NCBI RefSeq assembly: GCF_003977685.1
Contig: NZ_RYZH01000010.1
Location: forward strand, 80,609 to 144,608
Source of the DNA: Tautonia sociabilis
GTDB lineage: Bacteria > Planctomycetota > Planctomycetia > Isosphaerales > Isosphaeraceae
Direction of reading: 5' to 3'
DNA: 64,000 nucleotides
Part shown: piece by piece, positions 53,212 through 61,480 of the stretch
Position numbering within the stretch: the stretch's first letter is position 1
How the letters are laid out: each line of letters starts with the position of its first letter
Made by a program: the position numbers and the translations under genes
Notes under the pieces: generated by a model
Told to the model about the DNA's origin: nothing
What the model saw: only the letters and a program-made list of their open reading frames with translations
The model's database searches: none

Positions 53212-53976
53212 TTAGATGAGACTCTCCAGCAGCAGCTTCATCTTCCGGACCTCGACCTCGATGTTGAACGGGCAGTCCCCGCGATTGATCAGGGAGACGG
53301 TCAGCGATCGGTTGTAGCCATGACGCTCCAGGATGGTGACGATCCGGGCGTAGTCGACCTTCCCCTGTCCGATGCGGACCTGCTCCTCTCCCGGGTTCTT
53401 GCCGGTATCGCGGAAGTGAGCGTTCTGGACGAACGGGAACAGCTCGTCGTAGTTCTTCCCGGCGTAGGGGCCGAGCACATAGTGGCTGGGATCGAGCGTC
53501 ACCCCGAGCCCGGGCACCGCCTTGCACAGGGCGAGGGCCGCGGCCGGGTCGGCGGTGACGGTCTCCCGATGCGTTCGGACGGAGAGGACCAGTCCTTCCC
53601 TCCCGGCGATCGCCGCCAGCTCGGTGAGCCGACGCACCTCGTCGTCCAGTGGAGAGCCGATCGGAGCCGCCGGGATCGTCAGCACGGCGACCGTCAGCAA
53701 CTTGGAGAACCGGCACATCGCCTCGAACCGCTTGCGCAGGGTCGTCGGGTCGACCGGGCCAAAGTCCAGCTCCAGTGCCGTGGGGGCGAGGCTGGGGCCG
53801 GTTCTCAGGCGATGCAGCGCCGACTCGGGGTCGGAGGCCACCTCGGAGGGGGACAGGTGGGGCCCTCCCTCGACGATCGCCAGATCGATCTTGTGGAATT
53901 CCAGCTCCGCGATCTGCCGCAGGGCCGCCTCGAGCGGCCGGTCGCCGAAGCAGAGGGTGCTGCACGCGACGAACAT
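53212..53976 (-). CDS. Sugar phosphate isomerase/epimerase (xylose-isomerase-like TIM barrel)
   Basis: The ATG at 53976 is chosen because AGGAGG lies seven bases upstream; it gives 254 residues. The barrel pattern ACSTLCFGDRPLEAALRQIAELEF, VLSVRTHRETVT, VTLDPSHYVLG, NAHFRDTG and VSLINRGD is that of the AP-endonuclease-2/xylose-isomerase-like family. Metal-binding positions are the Glu in RTHRETV, the Asp/His of LDPSHY and the His of AHFRD. Typical reactions are isomerisation or epimerisation of sugars or inositols. No signal peptide is present. It follows the minus-strand 54139 gene by 162 bases. Confidence 0.8.
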   Translation of the reverse strand: MFVACSTLCFGDRPLEAALRQIAELEFHKIDLAIVEGGPHLSPSEVASDPESALHRLRTGPSLAPTALELDFGPVDPTTLRKRFEAMCRFSKLLTVAVLTIPAAPIGSPLDDEVRRLTELAAIAGREGLVLSVRTHRETVTADPAAALALCKAVPGLGVTLDPSHYVLGPYAGKNYDELFPFVQNAHFRDTGKNPGEEQVRIGQGKVDYARIVTILERHGYNRSLTVSLINRGDCPFNIEVEVRKMKLLLESLI

Positions 53977-53983
53977 CCCTGGC

Positions 53984-53989
53984 CCTCCT
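53984..53989 (-). promoter_or_regulatory. Shine-Dalgarno fixing the sugar-isomerase start
   Basis: AGGAGG on the minus strand ends seven bases before the ATG at 53976. It excludes the longer frame starting at 54123. Confidence 0.6.
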
Positions 53990-54138
53990 GACCCTCCCGT
54001 AGAGGTCGACGAGTCGAGGCGATCGGGCCCGGCATCGCCGACGCCCCGGGACCACCCTCGGGCGATCCCCTGCGCCCCGGGCCTCGGGCGGCCCGGAAGC
54101 CTCCGGATCGGCCCTCCTTCCATCCGGGAGGGGGGATC

Positions 54139-57100
54139 TTACCGCAGTCGGGCCCGCTCGGGTAGGTCAGTCGCGATCGCCCCGGCCGGCGCCGATCCCG
54201 GGGACGGGGACGTCGCCCCCCCGGGGAGGATCGGGCCGCCGGACGCCTCGACCCAGTGCGATCGGGAGAGCCTCGCGAAGTCGGCGTATCGCCCCTCGTC
54301 ATACGCCTGCAGCGCCGCCGTCAGGCAGCTCCTGGCCTGGGCGAGCCCCTGCCCGACCAGCGACAGGTCATCCACCCAGAGCTTCCCCGGGGACCTCAGC
54401 TCGAAGCGGAGTCGGAGGGAAGACGACGACCCGGTCGGCAGCCCCGGGGCCCGCAGCGCCAGCGGCGACCAGTTCCTTCGGTCGGCCCGGGGAAGGTCGG
54501 CGGCCAGCCGGACCGGCTCGGAGGCCCCGGGCTCCGAATCGATCCGGATCCTCACGCTCGCATCGGGGGGTTCGGTCCTCAGGAAGGCCCGGAGCGTGGC
54601 CGCCGGCCCCGGAGCCGCGAAGCTCGGGCTGGAGGCCGCGGCCGGGGCCTCGGGGGCGATCAGCAGCAGGCTCCCCCTCCCTGTCCTGGGGCGATCGGAG
54701 ACGATCGCCACAGAAGGTCCTCCCGCCCCCTCGGCGGTCCATCCGGCGGCGGTCCACGAGTCCTCTCCGTCCGAGGCAGCCCGACGGAGGGCCGCCTCCG
54801 GCTCGAACCCGGGGTTGAGCCGGGCGATCGACCCTCCCGAGGCGAGCTCCTGGAGCCGACGGGCGATTTCCTTCCGGTGCTCCTCGCGCGCCGGGTCAAA
54901 CGTCGTCGACACCGCCCCGAGGTGGGCCCCGGGCGCTCCCACCCGGAACGCCGCCACCCCGAACGGCCCGAGGTCGACCGACACCCGACGCCCTCCCGAC
55001 GCGGCCTCGACCCGCAGCGGAGTGCCCCCTGCCAGATCGACGATCGGGGCGGAGGCCGGCGCCGCCAGCAAGGCCGAGAACTCGACCGCGAACGGGGTGT
55101 CGTTGGCGATCGCGATATAGGTGTCCTCCCCGGCGGAGATCTCCCGGGCAAGCACCCCCGAGGTGGACGCCCCGGCCGGGACGCCGGGAGACGACGGCAG
55201 GGCTCGGAAGGCCCGGGAGAACCGACGGACGGCCTGCTCCGCGCCGCTTGCGGTCGGGGAGGAAACCACGACCCAGCTCGCATCCAGCGCCGCCAGGGCG
55301 TGCCCGAAGGGCTCGTCCGCCCCGGGATCGGGGCCAACGCCCCGGGCCGAGAGCTTCAAGGGGGACGACCGGGGAGCGGCGTCCTCGATCCCGAGCAATA
55401 CCCCCCGGGTCGAGTGGTCCAGCAGCGGGGCGTCCAGGGCGGGATGCGAGGCCAGGTCGTGCTCCAGGCCGACCGGCCTCGCCCCGACTCCCCGGAGGAC
55501 GATCGGAGCGGGCCCGTCTCCCCGGGGCCAGTCGTCCAGGTCCAGGCCGAGCGACCTCCAGGCCGCCTCGGGGGAGAGCCCCTCTCGGTCGACCCGGCGG
55601 GCCTCCGCCCCGGCGGGGCCGTCGTCGAGCCCCGGAGTGGCGACCAGCAGCCGGACTCCCGGCCGGGCCTCGGCGATCCGGGAGGCGAGCCCCGAGTAGT
55701 ACTCCCCGACCTGCCTCGATCGCCAGGAGAGCCACGGGACCGAGGCCGGACCGGTCAGATACTCGAGCCGGGAGGCGAATCGGGCCGGGTCCGTCGGGTC
55801 GAGCCCGGGAGCCGAGGCCCCCTTGATCGCCTCGGCGACGAACCGCCGGTACGTCTCGTCGTCGAAGCCGGTGTCGGCCCTCCCGGGCAGCGTCGGGCCG
55901 GTCCCGAGCCGGACGAGGAGCCCATCCGGCCTCGAGGAAGCCGGCGCCCCCTCATCCTCCAAGGCGGCCAGGAGATGCCGCGTCAGCGCCCGTTGGACCT
56001 CGGGTCGGAGCAGGTTGTACGACGGCGTCCCGGCCTCCGCCCGGCCGGTTCCGTCCAGCCGGACCAGCCCTCGGGCCTCGGCCTCATAGGACCCCGGGGG
56101 AGGTAGTCCGGGCAGCGAGACACCCTCAAGGTCCACCTCGAGGATCAGCTCCACCCCCTGACGGTCCAGGATCGACCGCAGGACCCCATCGCGATCGGGA
56201 CCGATCGGATCCTCGTCGGCCTGGCCTTCGAGCGCCGATCGGATCGGCCGATCGGCCGGGCTATCGGGCACGACCACCGCCGAGGCCCCGAGCCAGTCGA
56301 GGTAACTCGCCAGGTGCGATGCTCGGGAGAGGGGATCGTCCGGGCCGTCGTCCGAGAGGCCGCCGAACCGGTCGAGATCGCCCGGGCCGGTCAACCGGAG
56401 GGCGACCGCCCTCCCGCCGTCCGGAGGAGGGTCGGAAACCTTCAGGGGAGCGGGCTCCCCGGCCAGTTCGACGAGCGAGGCGTCTCCCAGGGCGAGGGGA
56501 CGGTCGGGGGATCGGTTGACGACCACCAGGACCGGCTCGCTCGCATCGGGCCAGATCGGCCAGGAGAGGACCCTGGGCGGTCCGGCCCCCTCCACCCGGC
56601 CGCCGCTTCCCCTCGCGTCCAGCAGCAATCGGGGACGGACCCCGGGGGCGATCAGGGCGACCGAGAGTGCGGAGGGCTCCCCGTCCAGGATCTCCAGGTC
56701 CAGCCGGTGAGGCCGGTTCGGGTGCGCGACCTTTAGCGGGGCCGCGGTCCAGGAAAGCCCCTCCGGCCCGGCCTCCCGGAGCGGCCGGGAATCGGTGCCG
56801 ACCCGGGACAGCAGGGTCCAGTGGCGATCCCTCCTCGGCGGATCGACGAGCAGCTCGATCGGCACCGCCCAGGGGGATTCCGGGTCGGGGAGGTCGGCCG
56901 GCGCCCGGCCCTCGGGCCGGGGACGGATCCCCCGGGCTCGGCCCAGACCGACGGCATCGACCACGACCTCGGCCGGTTCGGCCCCCGACTCCGGAGCCGA
57001 GCCGGGAGGGGAAGGCCCGGAGCGGGAGAGCACCGTCAGGCTGACCCGTCGGACGCTCCCGTCCGGAGGCTGCTGGGGCCGGAGCCTCCGCCACCATCGG

Positions 57101-57894
57101 CCGAGCCGGGAGGAGTCGGCCTGGGGGCCCCGGGGGGCCCAGGTCGTCGCGAGCTCCAGGACGTAGGTCCCCTCCTCGTCCGGCATCTGGACCGGGAGGA
57201 TCAGGCCGGGGGGCTGCCCCGCGTTGGTTGGGACGACGACGCGACGGGAGTCCTCCCAGAGCACCCGATCCCCTCGGATCGGCCGCAGCCGGACCGAGAG
57301 GGACAGGTCAACCTGGGTCGGCTCGGGGGCGAGCACGTTGACGCCCACGGTGACGGGCACGACCGCTCCGGGAGTCGCGGTGCCGTCGCCGGGCACGTGG
57401 ACCTCGATCGCGTCCCAGGGCAGGCGACGGACCTCAATCATCGTGCCGCCGTCGACCGGGGTTGCCTGGGGGCCGTCCAGCAGGGAAAGCAACGGGATGG
57501 TCCATCGAGACGAGCCGAGCCGGACGGTCATCGAGGCCTGAATCGGCGCCTCGATCCTCGCCCGAGCCTTCCCGACCGGCTCGCTCCCGATTCGCCAGGC
57601 GCCGCCGGGGAGGGGTTCGGGAGAGGGCAGGGAGGGGACCCCAGTGGGGTCGTCGTCCTCGGGCCAAGCCAGGGCCTGGACGACCCGTCCCTCGGTCACT
57701 TCCAGGACCACGCCTCCCGGCGCGGGGGCCCGAGGGCCGAGGATCACCCCGGGCGCGGCCCGCCAGTTCACCTCGACCGTCAGCCGGATCGGCGGCGTCT
57801 CGGCCTGGGCCGGGCCGGCCTGGAGAAGCCAGGGGAGCATCGCGGCCAGGGACGCCCTCCAGGCTGCCCCGACGCCGCGCCGATCGCCTCTCAT
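54139..57894 (-). CDS. Very large exported protein with glycoside-hydrolase-like barrel
   Basis: From the ATG at 57894 the product has 1,251 residues and a Tat/Sec-like signal (RASLAAMLPWLLQAGPAQA, cleavage near residue 31). The first 450 residues are beta-rich domains (TVEVNWRAAPGV, VVPVTVGVNVLAPEP). A barrel-like part around 560-900 has LASYLDWLGASAVVV, VELILEVDLEG, PDGLLVRLG, GFDDETYRRFVAEA and VPWLSWRSRQVGEYYSGLASRI, the outline of GHL10-type (glycosyl-hydrolase-like) proteins. The last part is beta-sandwich with a helical end. No definite pair of catalytic acids was assigned. It may bind or cut surface polysaccharide. Confidence 0.66.
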   Translation of the reverse strand: MRGDRRGVGAAWRASLAAMLPWLLQAGPAQAETPPIRLTVEVNWRAAPGVILGPRAPAPGGVVLEVTEGRVVQALAWPEDDDPTGVPSLPSPEPLPGGAWRIGSEPVGKARARIEAPIQASMTVRLGSSRWTIPLLSLLDGPQATPVDGGTMIEVRRLPWDAIEVHVPGDGTATPGAVVPVTVGVNVLAPEPTQVDLSLSVRLRPIRGDRVLWEDSRRVVVPTNAGQPPGLILPVQMPDEEGTYVLELATTWAPRGPQADSSRLGRWWRRLRPQQPPDGSVRRVSLTVLSRSGPSPPGSAPESGAEPAEVVVDAVGLGRARGIRPRPEGRAPADLPDPESPWAVPIELLVDPPRRDRHWTLLSRVGTDSRPLREAGPEGLSWTAAPLKVAHPNRPHRLDLEILDGEPSALSVALIAPGVRPRLLLDARGSGGRVEGAGPPRVLSWPIWPDASEPVLVVVNRSPDRPLALGDASLVELAGEPAPLKVSDPPPDGGRAVALRLTGPGDLDRFGGLSDDGPDDPLSRASHLASYLDWLGASAVVVPDSPADRPIRSALEGQADEDPIGPDRDGVLRSILDRQGVELILEVDLEGVSLPGLPPPGSYEAEARGLVRLDGTGRAEAGTPSYNLLRPEVQRALTRHLLAALEDEGAPASSRPDGLLVRLGTGPTLPGRADTGFDDETYRRFVAEAIKGASAPGLDPTDPARFASRLEYLTGPASVPWLSWRSRQVGEYYSGLASRIAEARPGVRLLVATPGLDDGPAGAEARRVDREGLSPEAAWRSLGLDLDDWPRGDGPAPIVLRGVGARPVGLEHDLASHPALDAPLLDHSTRGVLLGIEDAAPRSSPLKLSARGVGPDPGADEPFGHALAALDASWVVVSSPTASGAEQAVRRFSRAFRALPSSPGVPAGASTSGVLAREISAGEDTYIAIANDTPFAVEFSALLAAPASAPIVDLAGGTPLRVEAASGGRRVSVDLGPFGVAAFRVGAPGAHLGAVSTTFDPAREEHRKEIARRLQELASGGSIARLNPGFEPEAALRRAASDGEDSWTAAGWTAEGAGGPSVAIVSDRPRTGRGSLLLIAPEAPAAASSPSFAAPGPAATLRAFLRTEPPDASVRIRIDSEPGASEPVRLAADLPRADRRNWSPLALRAPGLPTGSSSSLRLRFELRSPGKLWVDDLSLVGQGLAQARSCLTAALQAYDEGRYADFARLSRSHWVEASGGPILPGGATSPSPGSAPAGAIATDLPERARLR

Positions 57895-58147
57895 CCGCAC
57901 CCCGAATCGTTCGGAACTCGTCCCAGGCCCGCTTCCTTGCCGGCCCGATCCGATGTTCAACCAAGATCATCGCCCCGACCCGGTTCCGAACTTGAGCGAT
58001 TTTCCGATCGAAGCCGGAAAACCGGGTTCCCGCCCGGACTCATCTTCCCGGATCGGGGCGAAGCCGGTATGGATGGTCCGACCGGCATCGCGGGGCCCGC
58101 CCCGGGATGGTCCAGGGACGGCCATCCCCCGCGGCGATCGCCACTCC

Positions 58148-58155
58148 AGGGAGGG
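58148..58155 (+). promoter_or_regulatory. Ribosome-binding site fixing the 58163 GTG start
   Basis: AGGGAGGG ends seven bases before the GTG at 58163, which starts a signal peptide. It favours this start over upstream in-frame ATG codons such as 58073. Confidence 0.5.
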
Positions 58156-58162
58156 TCTTGCC

Positions 58163-59362
58163 GTGGCTGCTGCGCCGATCCTGCTCCTGGCCGCGATCCT
58201 GTCCGGCCCGGCCATTCCGAGGGACTCGGGCACGCAGGGCGGCGAGTCGGAGCATTCGGGCCCGCCTCATTCGGCGATGCTCGCCTTGAGCTTCGGCGAG
58301 GGGGAGCGCTCCTACTGGCTGTTCGAGCCGATCGACCCGAAGCCCGACGCCCCCGCGCCGGTCGTCGTGTTCCTCCACGGCTGGATGTCGACCAATCCCG
58401 GCCTGTACGGCTCCTGGATCGCGCACTTGACCCGTCGGGGGCACATCGTCATCTACCCGAGGTACCAGGACGACTGGAGGACCCGGCCGGCGGAGTTCCT
58501 CCCCAATGCGCTGGACGCGATCCGAAGTGCCCTGCACGTGCTGGACACCGCCCCGGGGCACGTCCGACCCGACCGGAACCGCTTCGCCCTGATCGGGCAC
58601 TCGGCCGGGGGGAACCTGGCGGCCCAGCTCGCGGCGCTGGCGGCCGAGGTCGGGTTGCCTGAGCCCAAGGCGGTCGTGGCGGCGTTGCCGGGAGAGGTCC
58701 TGCCGGCCAGCGGGCCGGATCTGTCCCGGATTCCCGGCACGACCGCCCTGGTCGTGGCGGCGGCGCAGGAGGACGTGGTGGTGGGAGACGTCCGGGCCCG
58801 GGAGATCTTCGAGGAGGCCTCGGCGATCCCCCCCGAGCGGAAGCAGTTCATCTTTCTCCGGAGCGACCGGTCGGTTGATCCGCCGCTGGTCGCCGACCAC
58901 GCCTCGGCCATGGCCGGCCTGCCCTGGCTCGACACCGGGGAGGGTCCGTTCCACACCCTGCAGATGAACGCGGCGACGGTCGACCGCCTGGACACCGCCC
59001 TGTACTGGAAGGCCGCCGACCTGGCGCTTCAGGCCGGTTTCACCGGCCTTTCGCTGGATTCGATCACACGATCGGGGGCGATCTTCCGGGCCCTGGGGGA
59101 CCGGGGGGACGGCCTGCCGATCCGGCCGCCGCTGGTTTCCGACGACCTGGAGCGGATCCCCCGGGTGACCCTGGCCAACGGCGTCCGCCTGGTGCGGTGG
59201 CCCTCCTCGGTCTTCGACCCGGTCGCCCGGCCGGAGGTCGCCCGGCATCCGAGACGGACGCTCCCCCGCACCATCGCGATCCCCGACGAGGGGGCATCGG
59301 CCCCGATCGACCCGGGCGTGACCCGGGCCGCCTCTCGGCCCGCTCCCGGCCGGCTCCGTTGA
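58163..59362 (+). CDS. Exported alpha/beta hydrolase (chlorophyllase/dienelactone-hydrolase-like)
   Basis: The GTG at 58163 gives 399 residues with a signal peptide (MAAAPILLLAAILSGPAIP). The hydrolase domain has PVVVFLHGWMS with the oxyanion segment and the nucleophile elbow ALIGHSAGG with Ser147. The acid and histidine positions are less clear; VVAAAQEDVVV and ADHASAMAG are candidates. The domain build (HGW, then GHSAGGNLAAQLAA) resembles chlorophyllase-type and acetylxylan-type esterases. The last 60 residues are proline- and arginine-rich. It is divergent from the large 54139 protein across 268 bases. The natural substrate is unknown. Confidence 0.78.
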   Translation: MAAAPILLLAAILSGPAIPRDSGTQGGESEHSGPPHSAMLALSFGEGERSYWLFEPIDPKPDAPAPVVVFLHGWMSTNPGLYGSWIAHLTRRGHIVIYPRYQDDWRTRPAEFLPNALDAIRSALHVLDTAPGHVRPDRNRFALIGHSAGGNLAAQLAALAAEVGLPEPKAVVAALPGEVLPASGPDLSRIPGTTALVVAAAQEDVVVGDVRAREIFEEASAIPPERKQFIFLRSDRSVDPPLVADHASAMAGLPWLDTGEGPFHTLQMNAATVDRLDTALYWKAADLALQAGFTGLSLDSITRSGAIFRALGDRGDGLPIRPPLVSDDLERIPRVTLANGVRLVRWPSSVFDPVARPEVARHPRRTLPRTIAIPDEGASAPIDPGVTRAASRPAPGRLR

Positions 59363-59409
59363 GGACCGAACCGGGACGGGGCGGGACGGTCATCGATCGA
59401 GGGGCCTGC

Positions 59410-60609
59410 TCAGCGGCCCTCCGGGGAAGTGGCGGGGGCCCAGTTCGCCTCGGCCCGCAGCAGCGCGGCGACGCCGTGGGCCCGCTCCAAGGGATCGGGG
59501 GCTCGGCCGTCGGGGCGATCGAGCAGGTGGACCGAGGCGATCCGCTGGCTGAGGGCCATCTTCATGATCTCCTGGGCGGCGTCCACCATCGACGCCCTCC
59601 CGCCGCAGTAGACGCACTGGACCGTCGGGGCGCCGAAGCGGTAGCCGCAGGATCGGCAACGCGATCCGGGCATCGCCCGGGAGGAGCCGAAGACGATCTC
59701 ATACGCCCGTCCTTGCTGGAGGGCGTCGAGGACCTCCGTCGGCCCGTTGGCGACGAGGTGGCCCCGCGCCCAGCGCTGCTCCAGCTCGCCGAGCAGCCGG
59801 TCGCGCTCCGCCCGCTTCCACGCCTCGATCGCCCGAACCACGTCGTCCTCCACGTCGGCGGTCTTCGGCTGCGACCGCATCGCCTGGGAGTGCTCCAGCA
59901 CGACAGCGGCGGCGGCCTCCTTGTGCAAGAGCCGGCGGACGGCGGCGGTCGTCGGCGGCTGCCCCAGCAGGATCAGGCCGGTGGGGGAGGTGGATCGGAA
60001 GTGCTCGGAGATGACGTCGGCGACCGCCCTGAGGAACTCGTCGTTGGTGAGCCGCTGCTGCCGCTCGTGCCAGGTGTGGTTGAATCGCTTCTTGTAGGTG
60101 AACCAGGGCTTGTCCCGCTGGATCTCCGTCGGCACCTCCTTGTTGAGCCCGGCGATGCGTTCGGTTCGGCCCGAGTGGGCCTCGAAGAGGTGCAGTTCAT
60201 GGGAATCGACCAGCGCGATGAGGTAGCTCGGCGCGCCGTACCAGCGTTCCAGCAGCGGCAAGACGTAGGGTTCTTCGTCAAGCACCAGCTTGTTGCCGAC
60301 CGGGAAGGCCAGCTGCATCACGTGGAAGAGGCCCCGGCCCGGGGCGCTGAAGGCGGCCAGGCCCTTGGAGGAGGGCTCGGCGTGCTCGACCGCCTGGAGG
60401 ATCGGTCCCATGTGCTCATCGAGCGCCCGGCTGGCCTCGGCCTCCGACAGCGCCGCTCCGGCTTGCCGGACAATGTTGGCCAGCTCGGTCTCGGCGAAGC
60501 GGCGGAAGCCGTCCCGGACGGTCAGGTCGGCAAAGGCGCTGACGACATAATCGGTCTGATCGGGAAAATCGATCAGGATTTCCAGGTCATTCCGAGTGAT
60601 CGGCATCAT
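59410..60609 (-). CDS. Bacterial eRF1-like protein (baeRF family) with C-terminal zinc ribbon
   Basis: The 399-residue product resembles the bacterial archaeo-eukaryotic release factor relatives. It has LERWYGAPSYLIALVDSHELHLFEAHSGR, KKRFNHTWHERQQRLTN, SPTGLILLGQPPTTAAVRRLL and ERDRLLGELEQRWARGHLVANGPTEVLDALQQGRAYEIVF in the order of the middle and C-terminal eRF1 domains. A zinc-ribbon insert (SRCRSCGY and VQCVYCGG) follows near residue 320. In eRF1 the middle domain hydrolyses peptidyl-tRNA through GGQ; that motif is absent here, so classical peptide release is not expected. A ribosome-rescue or stress role is possible. The start could be 60609 or the adjoining ATG at 60606. Confidence 0.77.
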   Translation of the reverse strand: MMPITRNDLEILIDFPDQTDYVVSAFADLTVRDGFRRFAETELANIVRQAGAALSEAEASRALDEHMGPILQAVEHAEPSSKGLAAFSAPGRGLFHVMQLAFPVGNKLVLDEEPYVLPLLERWYGAPSYLIALVDSHELHLFEAHSGRTERIAGLNKEVPTEIQRDKPWFTYKKRFNHTWHERQQRLTNDEFLRAVADVISEHFRSTSPTGLILLGQPPTTAAVRRLLHKEAAAAVVLEHSQAMRSQPKTADVEDDVVRAIEAWKRAERDRLLGELEQRWARGHLVANGPTEVLDALQQGRAYEIVFGSSRAMPGSRCRSCGYRFGAPTVQCVYCGGRASMVDAAQEIMKMALSQRIASVHLLDRPDGRAPDPLERAHGVAALLRAEANWAPATSPEGR

Positions 60610-60737
60610 CGCGGTCGGTCCTTTCGCGATCGGGGGGCGGCGCGTCGCCTCTGGTCAGTCGCTGATCGGCGGAGCGCCGCTCCCTATGATACGATGACCG
60701 ACCTGCGACTCGGTCGCCAGGCCGGCGCGCGGAGGGA

Positions 60738-61349
60738 TCAGGGGGCCGGGCGATAGAGCCGATGGGCCTCGATGTACGCCTCGACCCCCCTCGGGACGAG
60801 GTATCGGATGCTGCGGCCCTCGGCGACCCGGCGGCGGAGGTCCCGAGAGGAAACCTCCACCAGCGGAGCGTCGACCCGGGCGATCGGCCGGGCGTCGGGG
60901 TGGGCGTCGAGGATCTCCCGCGTGGCGTTGGCCGGCGGCTCGGCGGTGCCGGGGCGGCCGACGGCGACCACGGTGGCCAGGCTCATCACCCGGCCGGGTT
61001 CCCGCCAGGTCGGCAGGTCGGCGAGGCTGTCGCCGCCGATGAGGAAGAACAGCTCGTCCCCAGGACGGCTCCGAGCCACCTCCTCCAACGTCCGATAGGT
61101 ATAGTGCGGGCCCGGCGAGCGGGCCTCGATCTCCGAGACCTCGAAGGCCGGGTTCCCCGCGATCGCGATCCGGACCATCTCGAGCCGGTCGGACACCGGG
61201 GTGCGCCCCTCTCGCTGCTTGTGCGGCGGCTGGCCGGCGACGACGAACCAGACGAGGTCCAGAGCCATCGCCTCCCGGCACGACTCGGCCAGGATGAGAT
61301 GCCCCAGGTGGATCGGGTCGAAGGTGCCGCCGAAGAGGCCGAGTCGCAT
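60738..61349 (-). CDS. nadD: Nicotinate-nucleotide adenylyltransferase
   Basis: The 203-residue product begins MRLGLFGGTFDPIHLGH, the nucleotidyltransferase HxGH motif of NadD. Further landmarks are PPHKQ, FLIGGDSLADLPTWR and the closing ISSTxxR-like SSRDLRRRVAEGRSIRYLVP segment (here VSSRDLRRR). The enzyme joins ATP and nicotinate mononucleotide to make NaAD, the second last step of NAD synthesis. It diverges from priA, with 131 bases between them, and lies 128 bases upstream of the eRF1-like gene on the same strand. Confidence 0.94.
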   Translation of the reverse strand: MRLGLFGGTFDPIHLGHLILAESCREAMALDLVWFVVAGQPPHKQREGRTPVSDRLEMVRIAIAGNPAFEVSEIEARSPGPHYTYRTLEEVARSRPGDELFFLIGGDSLADLPTWREPGRVMSLATVVAVGRPGTAEPPANATREILDAHPDARPIARVDAPLVEVSSRDLRRRVAEGRSIRYLVPRGVEAYIEAHRLYRPAP

Positions 61350-61480
61350 CGCCGAGGCTCGGGGGTTGCTGTGGACAGGCGATCAGGATTACCCTGGGAC
61401 GGTGGCCGAGGCGGCCAGTCTAGCAGAACCGGGGCGGCCCGGGGCAGGCCCCGCCGCCTCCCCCCGAGGGGCCCTCGCCC

